Below, piece by piece: positions 14,935 to 22,237 of a DNA stretch of 29,552 nucleotides (position 1 is the stretch's first letter; every line of letters starts with the position of its first letter). The stretch is from NCBI GenBank assembly GCA_958448685.1, contig CAUDEV010000004.1, forward strand, positions 1 through 29,552. Direction: 5' to 3'. Source of the stretch: an uncultured Alphaproteobacteria bacterium (GTDB taxonomy: Bacteria; Pseudomonadota; Alphaproteobacteria; RUG11792). The translations under genes were made by a program, and so were the position numbers. A model generated the notes under the pieces. The model was not told the origin of the DNA. It ran no database searches and saw only the letters and a program-made list of their open reading frames with translations.

Positions 14935-15909
14935 TTAAAATCTTTTTTCTTTATAAATCTTGACGTTTTTTGTTTTATCTCTACGCAAAATCAAACCGGA
15001 TAAATTTGTGGCAACAAAGTCTGTTTTGCAAATTTGTTCACAAACACGCATAAGCAAACTATACGAAATTATCTTCTTTTTATTCAAAAATTGATCGATG
15101 ATTAAACTTAAAACACGAATTCGCAATTCAAAATGGAGATTTTTAAATTTCTTAATGTCGATATAATAGCCATCAAAAATCTCTTTTGCAAAATTCTCGG
15201 CTAATTCATTCAGACACTCATTTGCAGATTGTAATCTTTTTATACTTTTTCCAATATTTTCTAAATCAAGTTTATATGTTTCAGACAATATCTTATACGA
15301 CTTTCTCCATCGAACTCTTTCAAACTCAAAGGAGTCATTTGAAGGATCTTTGACATAATTCGATATTCCAAATCTTTTCGACAAAGTCTCTCTTATATCA
15401 TCTGGAGAAAAGTTAAGCATTGGACGAATCAATTTTATATCTTTGAAAATCGAAATAGGCTTTATTGCAGAAAGTCCTTTCAATGACGAACCTTTTGATA
15501 ACCTCATAAAAAACGTTTCCCATTGATCCAAAGCATGATGCGCAGTCATAAGATATTCTGAATTCGATTCTTTACAATAATCATAAAGAAGATCATAACG
15601 AGCAATTCTGGCTTTATTTTCAATGCTGCCTGTTATTTTTTCGTGTTCCCAAGTTAATACTTTATAATTGATTTTTCTACCTTTTAAAATATCAATTATC
15701 GGAATAATTTCTGTTGAAGATTCTGGCCTTAATTTGTGATCGACAATGCACGCAAAAATCTCTCTTTTGAACAATTCTGCATATTCATTCATCAAAAGAG
15801 TCAAACATAAGCTATCCGCGCCTCCAGATAATCCTATGACATATTTATGAGAGTCACTTGGCAACAATGATTTCAATATTTTAAAAAAAATTTCGTTTGT
15901 TATGATCAT
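14935..15909 (-). CDS. tilS: tRNA(Ile)-lysidine synthase
   Basis: TilS converts C34 of the CAU-anticodon tRNA-Ile to lysidine, so that the tRNA reads AUA codons, which are frequent in this AT-rich genome. The PP-loop motif SGGADS is at residues 28-33. VDHKLRPES and MTAHHALDQWETFFMRL match the family's conserved segments; KGLSAIKP and IRPML follow, then RVRWR. At 324 residues it is near the short end of the family, with a reduced C-terminal domain. Its ATG overlaps the TGA of the transketolase gene (ATGA), so the two are translationally coupled. Confidence 0.93.
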   Translation of the reverse strand: MIITNEIFFKILKSLLPSDSHKYVIGLSGGADSLCLTLLMNEYAELFKREIFACIVDHKLRPESSTEIIPIIDILKGRKINYKVLTWEHEKITGSIENKARIARYDLLYDYCKESNSEYLMTAHHALDQWETFFMRLSKGSSLKGLSAIKPISIFKDIKLIRPMLNFSPDDIRETLSKRFGISNYVKDPSNDSFEFERVRWRKSYKILSETYKLDLENIGKSIKRLQSANECLNELAENFAKEIFDGYYIDIKKFKNLHFELRIRVLSLIIDQFLNKKKIISYSLLMRVCEQICKTDFVATNLSGLILRRDKTKNVKIYKEKRF

Positions 15910-17768
15910 GGTTCAATTAACTTTAAAATATTTTGAGTTGTAAAACCAAATTTTTCAAAAAGATCGTTTTCATTTCCTGATTCTCCAAAGTCTTCAATGC
16001 TTAATATCATATCTTCCGAATTAGTTTTGTATTTATGCCAAATATCCCCTTTTCCTGCCTCTAGAAACAACTTCTTTCCCTCAAGAATTTTGTTTTTATA
16101 TCCCTTGGATTGTAATTCAAATAATTCTAAAGATGGAACTGAAATTATACGTATATCATTTTTAGTTTGTTTTTGAGTTTTTAATGCTAATGATACTTCC
16201 GATCCGGAAGCTATAATTGTTAATTTTCTTTTTCCGTTATTTTCAAACGGAACCAATTCATACATTCCTCTTTCACTAATATTTTCGTCTGTATGATACT
16301 TTCTCACATTTTCCAAATTCTGTCTGGAAAGAACTAAAGCACTTGGAGTCTTTCTATTTTTTAATGCAAGTTCAATACATTCTGCAGTTTCAACATCGCA
16401 AGCAGGTCTGAAAACATTTAAATTCGGAATTAGACGTAAAGAAGAAAGTTGTTCAACAGGTTGATGAGTAGCCCCATCTTCCCCAACAGCAACAGAATCG
16501 TGTGTAAAAACAAAAATCGGAGCAATTTTCATCAATGATGCATTTCTGATTGCAGCCCGCATATAATCACTAAATACCAAAAAAGTTCCCCCATATGGAA
16601 TAATACCCTCAATTGCAAGCCCATTCATAACACATCCCATAGCATGTTCTCTAATTCCATAATGAATATAATTTCCTTCAAATGAATTTCTTGATATTTC
16701 TTTATGTGTCTTTGTTAATAAACAATTAGATTCGGATAAATCAGCTGATCCACCTATTATGAAATTAAATTTCTCACAAAGTTTTCCCAAAACATATCCT
16801 CCGAAATATCTTGTTGATTTTTGTGTCGGATTATCTATGAAATCTTTTTTTATCAAATTCACTGTGTTGTGTAATTCTTCTTCAAAAGTTTCTGGAATTT
16901 GGGGCTTTTCAATAGCAGTTTCATTTTCTTCTTTTTTCCATAAAATTCCTTGAGGCAATGAAAAAGGTTCTTCAGGGAAACCGAAACTTTTACGTATAAA
17001 CTTAGCATCGTCAAATGATAGAAACTTTCCGTGACATTTATTTGTTCCTGATTTATCTGAAGGATATCCAATAATTGTTTTAAAGGATATGAATGAAGGT
17101 TTTTCTGATTTTTTTGCTAATTCAATTTTGCTATAAATATCGTCATAATCATGACCATTTGCTTCAAATGTTTCAAAATCATAGGCTTTAAATCGTGCAA
17201 TATTATCTGTTGTATAGTCCGACGCTTTTCCATCTATGCAAATGTTATTATTATCAAACAAAACTATTAGGTTGTCTAGATTTAATGAGGAAGCCAAAGT
17301 CATAGCTTCGTGAGAAACTCCTTCCATCAAACAACCATCTCCAACTATCACGAAAACTTTACTTTTAGATTCTTTTTTCTTCAATCCTAAAGCAAAGCCA
17401 ACAGCTGTTGCGATTCCTTGGCCCAAAGCTCCTGTTGTCATTTCTATTCCCAGATCTTTATTTATTTCAGGATGTCCTTGGCAAATTCCTCCAAACTTTC
17501 TGAAATTTTTCAGATCTTCCAATGTAAGCTTTGTTTTTTGAGTTAAATAAATCGCAGAATAAAGCATAGCAGAAGCATGTCCTGAAGATAATATTAATCG
17601 ATCTCTACAAGGATCATTTGGTTCAAAATTCATTGATTTATTAAAAAGGACAGAAATAACGTCTGCAAATCCAAGAGGAGTTCCTTGATGGCCTGATGAA
17701 GCAGCATTTACCATATCTATGGAAAGCATCCTCACTGCATTTGCAAAATTTTTCAAAATCTCTAACAT
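15906..17768 (-). CDS. tkt: Transketolase
   Basis: Thiamine-diphosphate enzyme that moves two-carbon units between sugar phosphates in the non-oxidative pentose phosphate pathway. The length of 620 residues is slightly under the usual ~660. Visible motifs: SGHQGTPLGFAD near residue 25, GHASAMLY near residue 63, the ThDP motif GDGCLMEG (143-150) with DNNNICIDG about 25 residues on, and in the second half GIREHAMG and THDSVAVGEDGATHQPVEQL with RPAD-like FRPACDVE. Organisms with reduced sugar metabolism often keep this gene to supply ribose-5-phosphate. First gene of a tkt-tilS pair. Confidence 0.96.
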   Translation of the reverse strand: MLEILKNFANAVRMLSIDMVNAASSGHQGTPLGFADVISVLFNKSMNFEPNDPCRDRLILSSGHASAMLYSAIYLTQKTKLTLEDLKNFRKFGGICQGHPEINKDLGIEMTTGALGQGIATAVGFALGLKKKESKSKVFVIVGDGCLMEGVSHEAMTLASSLNLDNLIVLFDNNNICIDGKASDYTTDNIARFKAYDFETFEANGHDYDDIYSKIELAKKSEKPSFISFKTIIGYPSDKSGTNKCHGKFLSFDDAKFIRKSFGFPEEPFSLPQGILWKKEENETAIEKPQIPETFEEELHNTVNLIKKDFIDNPTQKSTRYFGGYVLGKLCEKFNFIIGGSADLSESNCLLTKTHKEISRNSFEGNYIHYGIREHAMGCVMNGLAIEGIIPYGGTFLVFSDYMRAAIRNASLMKIAPIFVFTHDSVAVGEDGATHQPVEQLSSLRLIPNLNVFRPACDVETAECIELALKNRKTPSALVLSRQNLENVRKYHTDENISERGMYELVPFENNGKRKLTIIASGSEVSLALKTQKQTKNDIRIISVPSLELFELQSKGYKNKILEGKKLFLEAGKGDIWHKYKTNSEDMILSIEDFGESGNENDLFEKFGFTTQNILKLIEP

Positions 17769-17874
17769 AACACTAAAATTCTTAAAATCTTAATTTATAG
17801 TAACATAAAAAATACAATTTTTTGAAATTTATAAAGAAACCTTGAAAAAATGCCATTAAAAGGCAAAAAAATGT

Positions 17875-17903
17875 TTGACTTGGATATATTTAATATGTAG
17901 CAT
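17875..17903 (+). promoter_or_regulatory. Possible promoter of the HU gene
   Basis: TTGACT (17875-17880) and TAGCAT (17898-17903) are 17 bases apart, ending 37 bases before the HU start. The -35 is good, the -10 weak; a partly symmetrical CATC...GATG sequence overlaps the likely start point. Confidence 0.4.
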
Positions 17904-17940
17904 CATACTATACGATGTTAATTTTAAACAAAGGTGTCTT

Positions 17941-18225
17941 ATGAATAGAGTAGAATTAGTTGCAAACATAGCAAGTATTTCTGGATTAAAGAAAACAGAA
18001 GCAGATAAAGCATTATCCGCTTTTATTGAAACAGTAACAAAAGAATTAGCAAAAGGTGGCGATGTCAGATTAGTTGGATTCGGAACTTTTGCAACATCCC
18101 ATAGAAATGCTACAGAAGGAAGAAATATGAGAACTGGCGAACCAATGAAGATTCCTGCAAGAGATCTTCCAAAATTCAAGCCTGGTAAACAATTGAAAGA
18201 TGCAGTTGCAAAAATTAAAAAGTAA
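17941..18225 (+). CDS. hup: DNA-binding protein HU
   Basis: HU (94 residues) is a nucleoid-associated dimer that bends DNA without strong sequence preference. The family signature GFGTFATSHRNATEGRNMRTGE covers the beta-arm that inserts in the minor groove, ending IPARDLPKFKPGKQLKDAV. The intercalating Pro lies within the arm tip segment in the usual place (GEPMKIP). An upstream open extension of 22 codons was rejected; NRVELV is the normal start and AAAGGTGTCTT precedes its ATG. Single HU genes of this type are common in alphaproteobacteria. It lies 12 bases before tRNA-Val. Confidence 0.95.
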   Translation: MNRVELVANIASISGLKKTEADKALSAFIETVTKELAKGGDVRLVGFGTFATSHRNATEGRNMRTGEPMKIPARDLPKFKPGKQLKDAVAKIKK

Positions 18226-18237
18226 GCTTTTTAATTC

Positions 18238-18312
18238 GGGCGATTGGCTCAGGGGTAGAGCATCTCGTTTACACCGAGGGGGTCGGCGGTTCAAATCCGT
18301 CATCGCCCACCA
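18238..18312 (+). tRNA. tRNA-Val (anticodon TAC)
   Basis: The cloverleaf is complete. The 7-bp acceptor stem is GGGCGAT (18238-18244) with ATCGCCC (18302-18308); discriminator A and an encoded CCA (18310-18312) follow. The anticodon arm TCTCG-TTTACAC-CGAGG gives anticodon TAC, which reads valine codons. The T-arm contains GGTTCAAATCC. It is the only tRNA found in the window. Confidence 0.96.
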
Positions 18313-18316
18313 TTTT

Positions 18317-18421
18317 ATTTTATTATTGTTAATTTTATTATTAGCGGCTTGTGGTCGCGTTGGAAATTTAGAGCGACCTTTGGAGTTTGGAAATACAAAT
18401 GATATTGAGAAAAGTTTATAG
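18317..18421 (+). CDS. Possible very small lipoprotein
   Basis: Directly after the tRNA, a frame reads LLLLILLLAAC then GRVGNLERP and ends NDIEKSL. The LAAC lipobox with a following Gly-Arg and NLERP recalls the tiny LptM/YifL-type lipoproteins (GCG.KGPL.xPP). There is no ATG and no Shine-Dalgarno: the possible starts are ATT at 18317 or TTG at 18326, and no positively charged n-region precedes the hydrophobic run. It may be a real gene with an unusual start, a remnant cut at the tRNA, or chance. Its end overlaps the start of the DsbD-like gene by 23 bases. Confidence 0.3.
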   Translation: MLLLLILLLAACGRVGNLERPLEFGNTNDIEKSL

Positions 18422-20060
18422 TTTTGCTGTATTCATACTATTGCTTTTCTCTTTTCAAACTCACTCTGAAATATATTTCCGGACTTTTTCTAATAAAGAT
18501 ATTGTTTTTGTTTCTCTTGACTTTAATTTAAAATATGGAGAACATATAACAGCCCCTACAGGGAAAGGAAAATCAATATCTCCAAAATGTAATTGGAAAA
18601 ACGCTGAGTTATTGGAAACTTATTGGCCAAAAGAAGCTGATTTACTAAATCCTGACAGATCGAAAAGTGAATATAAAGGTTATCTCGGAAAATTTTCAAT
18701 ACTTTACAAATTGAAAATTAATGATTTGAGCCATCCTGTTTTATATGATTTGTTTTATGTAAAATGTAATGAAAATTCTTGTATACCTTGCGATAGATCT
18801 GGCGAGTTGACTCTCAATAATGAGTTAACCCAAGAAGAAATAAACAAGTGTATTCATACTGAATCTTTCTCGCAAAATATCTTTCTTATATTACTCTTCA
18901 GTTTCTTGGGAGGTTTTATTTTAAACTTCATGCCTTGCGTTTTTCCGATAATTTCAATAAAAATATTCTCCTTAATAAAATCATCAGGATTATCTAAGGT
19001 AAAAATAAGAAAACAAAGTTTAGCATTCGCTTTGGGATCCATATTTACGATCTTATTATTAGGTGTAATTCTCCTCACGATCAAGTCTTCGCTTCCGGAT
19101 ATCAGCTGGGGATTTTTCATGCAAAGTTCTGTATGTGTATTCTTGTTATTGATAATATTTCTATTTTCCGCCTTGCATTTCTGGGATATTTATTCATTTC
19201 ATTTACCCCTTTCTGGAAAATTTAAATACACTTCAAAAAATATGTATTTAACATGTTTTTTTAGTGGTATACTTACAGCTGTCACATCTTCTTCATGCGC
19301 TGGACCATTTTCAGGAATAGCGTTATCAACCGCACTTTTGTATGACAACACAATTCAATCAATATCTATATTTTTGATTCTCGGTTTTGGATTAGCTTTT
19401 CCTTTTATATTAATTTCGATTTTTCCAAATTTCATTAAACATTTTCCGAAACCTGGAAATTGGTTAAATATGTTTAAAAAACTCATGGGCTTTGCAATGT
19501 TGTTTTCTTGCTTATGGCCTGTTTCAATATTGCTATCACAATTATCTCATTCTCAAATAATAAGATTATTAGCAATCATAATAGCTATGGCATGTGTATT
19601 GTGGTTGGCAAAGCGTGTAAATAGAAGATATATAAAATATTCATTAGTTTCAGTTTTGTTTGTTTTAAGTTTTGATAGCATAAAGATAATCATAAATAAA
19701 GATTTTCAGGATAACAATCTTATAGAGTGGCAGGAATATTCTGATGAAATTTTTAATAATTCTTTAAAAACCCACAATCCGGTATTCTTAAATTTCACTG
19801 CATCTTGGTGTATGAATTGCCAATTTAATCACAGGGTATTTGCAGATAAAGATCTAATTAATGAATTTCAAAAAAACAAAATCACAGCCATAAAATGCGA
19901 CTTAAGTAAGAAAAATGATAAATTAACAAAATTATTAAAAAACTATAACACAGCTGCAATACCTCTATATGTCTTTTATAATGGTAAAGATTCGAAATTT
20001 AAAATCCTTCCATCAATACTCACGAAAAATATTGTTATGAAATATATAAAAGGAGAATAA
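18399..20060 (+). CDS. DsbD/ScsB-like thiol:disulfide interchange protein
   Basis: A three-part inner-membrane reductase that carries electrons from cytoplasmic thioredoxin to the periplasm. The signal peptide covers ~1-23. The N-terminal periplasmic domain (~24-145) has the CNWKN..LL..YWP segment typical of ScsB-like proteins and a Cys cluster CNENSCIPC that would carry the redox pair. The membrane domain (~155-430) has eight or so hydrophobic helices with the paired cysteines FMPCVFP and SSSCAGPF. The C-terminal thioredoxin domain has WCMNC and ends near residue 553. Start chosen at ATG 18399 rather than the in-frame TTG four codons upstream. It is followed after two bases by lspA. It probably keeps periplasmic cysteines reduced. 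Confidence 0.88.
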   Translation: MILRKVYSFAVFILLLFSFQTHSEIYFRTFSNKDIVFVSLDFNLKYGEHITAPTGKGKSISPKCNWKNAELLETYWPKEADLLNPDRSKSEYKGYLGKFSILYKLKINDLSHPVLYDLFYVKCNENSCIPCDRSGELTLNNELTQEEINKCIHTESFSQNIFLILLFSFLGGFILNFMPCVFPIISIKIFSLIKSSGLSKVKIRKQSLAFALGSIFTILLLGVILLTIKSSLPDISWGFFMQSSVCVFLLLIIFLFSALHFWDIYSFHLPLSGKFKYTSKNMYLTCFFSGILTAVTSSSCAGPFSGIALSTALLYDNTIQSISIFLILGFGLAFPFILISIFPNFIKHFPKPGNWLNMFKKLMGFAMLFSCLWPVSILLSQLSHSQIIRLLAIIIAMACVLWLAKRVNRRYIKYSLVSVLFVLSFDSIKIIINKDFQDNNLIEWQEYSDEIFNNSLKTHNPVFLNFTASWCMNCQFNHRVFADKDLINEFQKNKITAIKCDLSKKNDKLTKLLKNYNTAAIPLYVFYNGKDSKFKILPSILTKNIVMKYIKGE

Positions 20061-20062
20061 TA

Positions 20063-20536
20063 ATGAATAACAAAAAAGTATTATGTTTCAGTTTATTGCT
20101 AACAATCTTCGTGATAATTTTTGATCAAGCAACAAAATGGAGCATTTTGGCTTTTATACCAAATGGCGGAGTTGTGAGGATATACCCTTATTTCAATTTA
20201 CTTCTCACATTTAATTATGGCACGAGTTTTGGTTTATTATCTCCAAACACGATATTGCAATCTTATATGATTATTGGATTGACAATACTATGCCTTGTTT
20301 TCCTGATTTATGTATTTTTCAAATTAAAAACCATATTTGAAAAAATATTGACCGCGATTTTAATAGGCGGAGCTTGTGGAAACTTATTAGATAGATTTTT
20401 TCATGGCGCTGTTGTTGATTTTATAGACCTATATTACAAAACTTTCCATTGGCCAGCTTTTAATTTCGCAGATGTTTGTATATCTTGCAGTGTGTTGGCA
20501 TTATTAATTTTTAATTTGCTTTCTCGCAAAGTATAA
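20063..20536 (+). CDS. lspA: Lipoprotein signal peptidase (signal peptidase II)
   Basis: An inner-membrane aspartyl protease (157 residues) that removes the signal peptide of prolipoproteins after diacylglyceryl modification of the Cys. Four hydrophobic segments are visible (~7-25, ~55-88, ~95-108, ~137-153). The catalytic aspartates are D110 in GNLLDR and D137 in FNFADV; DQ.TKW near residue 21 and VVDFIDLYY...WPAFN are family signatures. AAAGGAGAATAATA precedes the ATG, which is only two bases after the stop of the DsbD-like gene; co-transcription is near certain. The last gene before a bidirectional hairpin. Confidence 0.96.
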   Translation: MNNKKVLCFSLLLTIFVIIFDQATKWSILAFIPNGGVVRIYPYFNLLLTFNYGTSFGLLSPNTILQSYMIIGLTILCLVFLIYVFFKLKTIFEKILTAILIGGACGNLLDRFFHGAVVDFIDLYYKTFHWPAFNFADVCISCSVLALLIFNLLSRKV

Positions 20537-20570
20537 ATTTGAATATTTTGAACTATTGGACAGAATAAGC

Positions 20571-20604
20571 AAAAAGGAAAGCACACGCGAGAGCATCCCT
20601 TTAC
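20571..20604. terminator. Bidirectional terminator between lspA and the LRR gene
   Basis: AAAGGAAAGC (20573-20582) and GCATCCCTTT (20593-20602) pair at 9 of 10 positions (one G-U). The minus strand continues into TTTTTGC, ending the LRR transcript; the plus strand continues into ACTGTTTTTAA, ending lspA. It lies between these convergent genes. Confidence 0.65.
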
Positions 20605-20609
20605 TGTTT

Positions 20610-21593
20610 TTAATACCGATCACTCCAACCATACAAATCAGAAACGCTGAAGTCTATTTTTTCATTCCGAGCAAGTTTTGTTAATTTTCTCGCAAAATCC
20701 ATGTCTACTGGATTATTGGACATGTTAAGTACACGAGGAAGAGGTTTATTAGCTAAGTTATTAGCTTTCATAGCCTCAAAAAGTGCCTCGGCTCCTCTAT
20801 ATTTTATTCCACAGAGGCGCAAGAAAAGCGTATCAAGAGTGGTATTAATTTTTAAGGCCTCGGCAAATGCTATTGCTCCAGCATCTTCTATTAGATTACA
20901 GTCCAAGTAAAGCATCTTAAGAGTGGTATTAGTTTTTAAGGCTTCGGCAAGTGCTATTGCCCCAGCATCTCCTATTTTATAAGTCCAGGTTAGGGAAAGT
21001 TGCAGAAGAGTGGTATTAATTTTTAAGGCCTCGGCAAGCGCTATTGCTCCAGCATCTCCTATTTCATTATAGTCCAATGAAAGCAACCCAAGAGAGGTAT
21101 TAAATTTTAAGGCCCGGCCAAAGGCTTGTCCTCCTGCTATTCCTATTTCATTATGTCCCAAGGAAAGCGTCTCAATAGAGTCATTAATTCTTAAGGCCGT
21201 GGCAAGTGCTTCCACTCCCTCATCTCCTATTCTATTATTCTCCAAGGAAAGCGTCTCAATAGAGTTATTAAATTCTAAGGCGTAGGCAAGTGCTCCCGCT
21301 CCCTCATCTCCTATTTCATTATGGGCTAAATCAATAACAGTAATATCATTGTTTCCTTTTAGCCTTTCTGCAAGTGCTATGGCTTCTGCATCATGTAGTT
21401 TAGATTTGCGCAAGTTAAGATATCCCTCAGACAGATGGCTTTGTATAAGCCCTTCAACTCTTGCCGCAGCTTGCTCATCTACTAATTGAGGCGCTGCTGC
21501 TCTTGCCTCTTGGGCTGGATTTTGCATTGCTGCACTAACTTCTATACTTCCCAGCATGGAAAGTATAGTTATTCCTAATAAAAATTTTTTCAC
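20610..21593 (-). CDS. Exported leucine-rich-repeat protein (RNase-inhibitor-type LRR)
   Basis: A 327-residue protein with signal peptide (residues 1-21, cleaved after VSA) and an Ala/Gln-rich linker, then about eight 28-residue leucine-rich repeats (~57-300). The repeat pattern, L..L.L..N.IGDAGAIALAEALK.N, is the ribonuclease-inhibitor class, widespread in eukaryotic NLR proteins and in effectors of intracellular bacteria. One repeat carries an extra residue (LSLTWTYKIGDAG). The middle repeats are alike at DNA level, suggesting recent duplication or conversion. No enzymatic domain. AGGAGGAAGACTGTG precedes the ATG. Being exported, it may bind host or partner proteins outside the cytoplasm; whether it leaves the cell is not shown. 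Confidence 0.85.
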   Translation of the reverse strand: MKKFLLGITILSMLGSIEVSAAMQNPAQEARAAAPQLVDEQAAARVEGLIQSHLSEGYLNLRKSKLHDAEAIALAERLKGNNDITVIDLAHNEIGDEGAGALAYALEFNNSIETLSLENNRIGDEGVEALATALRINDSIETLSLGHNEIGIAGGQAFGRALKFNTSLGLLSLDYNEIGDAGAIALAEALKINTTLLQLSLTWTYKIGDAGAIALAEALKTNTTLKMLYLDCNLIEDAGAIAFAEALKINTTLDTLFLRLCGIKYRGAEALFEAMKANNLANKPLPRVLNMSNNPVDMDFARKLTKLARNEKIDFSVSDLYGWSDRY

Positions 21594-21631
21594 AGTCTTC
21601 CTCCTGCATTAAATTTAACTTTTGCATTCTT

Positions 21632-21660
21632 ATATTATCAAATAATATATCAAAAATCAA
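21632..21660 (-). promoter_or_regulatory. Predicted promoter of the LRR gene
   Basis: On the minus strand TTGATT (21655-21660) and TAATAT (21632-21637) are 17 bases apart; the likely start is about 30 bases before the ATG. The spacer itself is AT-rich and nearly symmetrical. It does not resemble the leader of the four exported-protein genes, so the LRR gene appears separately controlled. Confidence 0.6.
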
Positions 21661-21708
21661 GAAAAAAATATATTTTTTATATTTAACAAATAATTACTGA
21701 AATATTAA

Positions 21709-21779
21709 GAAAAATTCCTAAAATTTTATGGGACTTTTTATTTTTTTTGACTTCTGGGAAATATTGAGGATATACTGAA
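21709..21779 (+). repeat. Promoter-carrying dispersed repeat, copy 2
   Basis: Nearly identical to 4789-4857, same orientation. The promoter elements are TTGACT (21747-21752) and TATACT (21771-21776) with the same 18-base spacing. Here no transposase follows; the predicted transcript enters a hairpin-rich non-coding region. Confidence 0.6.
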
Positions 21780-21782
21780 AAT

Positions 21783-21925
21783 AGGCGTTTAAAAGAACGC
21801 GAGTTAAAAATTTGGCGGTCGGATTTTTTATAAGTATTTTCAAAAATTAATCCAGAAGCTGCCTTCGATTAATTTTTGACAAAATAGGAAATCAACTTTT
21901 CGTAAGAAAAGTTATTTATTTAACC
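21783..21925 (+). ncRNA. Candidate small structured RNA
   Basis: Downstream of the promoter at 21747-21776 come three consecutive hairpins: GCGTT-N6-AACGC (21785-21800); a 13-bp perfect stem TCAAAAATTAATC/GATTAATTTTTGA (21840-21879) capped by an inner GAAG-CTGC-CTTC helix; and AACTTTTC-GTAA-GAAAAGTT (21894-21913), closed by a GNRA-type tetraloop. There is no coding frame of note. No known family (tmRNA, 6S, SRP, RNase P) could be matched by eye. Expression is unproven; the repeats could also be mobile-element debris. Confidence 0.35.
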
Positions 21926-22177
21926 GTTTTGAGAGCTATAGATGAAGTTGTTGCTCTGCTATAGTATTCAAAAACATATTCTATTTTACCTCAACAAAAG
22001 TATTTCGAATGAAAGAGCGGAATAATGTTGATTTTTAATAAAAAGAGTAACTGCACGAAGCGTGAATTAGAAAGAAGACCTCACCGGCAAACGGCTGATG
22101 ACACCGCAGGGGCACCTCCAGCGCTTTCGGTAGACATTATGAATCAATAATTACTATAAACCAAACTGATAAACTAA
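21926..22177. other. Non-coding stretch with a GC-rich patch
   Basis: No gene can be supported. The stretch ends with a GC-rich patch (22081-22137), conspicuous against the AT-rich surroundings, which is the second copy of the 60-base repeat found at 10268-10327. The rest shows neither coding bias nor strong structure. Confidence 0.5.
22088..22147 (-). repeat. Dispersed 60-base repeat, copy 2 (GC-rich)
   Basis: Inverted copy of 10268-10327. Minus strand encodes MSTESAGGAPAVSSAVCR and stop; plus strand is also open (TADDTAGAPPALSVDIMNQ and stop). The difference pattern (G/C here, A/T in the other copy) suggests this copy is younger or less decayed. Origin unknown. Confidence 0.6.
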
Positions 22178-22206
22178 TTGATTGAGAAAGTGTTTTAGAT
22201 TATAAT
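22178..22206 (+). promoter_or_regulatory. Predicted promoter of argS
   Basis: TTGATT (22178-22183) and consensus TATAAT (22201-22206) at 17 bases, ending 31 bases before the argS ATG. It probably drives argS, the SPOR gene and the PCMT-like gene as one transcript. Confidence 0.7.
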
Positions 22207-22237
22207 ATATTCATTATTATGTTCGTTTATTTGTTAT

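Noticed and set aside
17848..17869. TGCC-N7-GGCA hairpin followed on the minus strand by a T-tract
   Set aside because: Looks like a terminator on the minus strand, but the nearest minus-strand gene upstream is the LRR gene, nearly 3 kb away and with its own terminator; the 4-bp stem is too weak.
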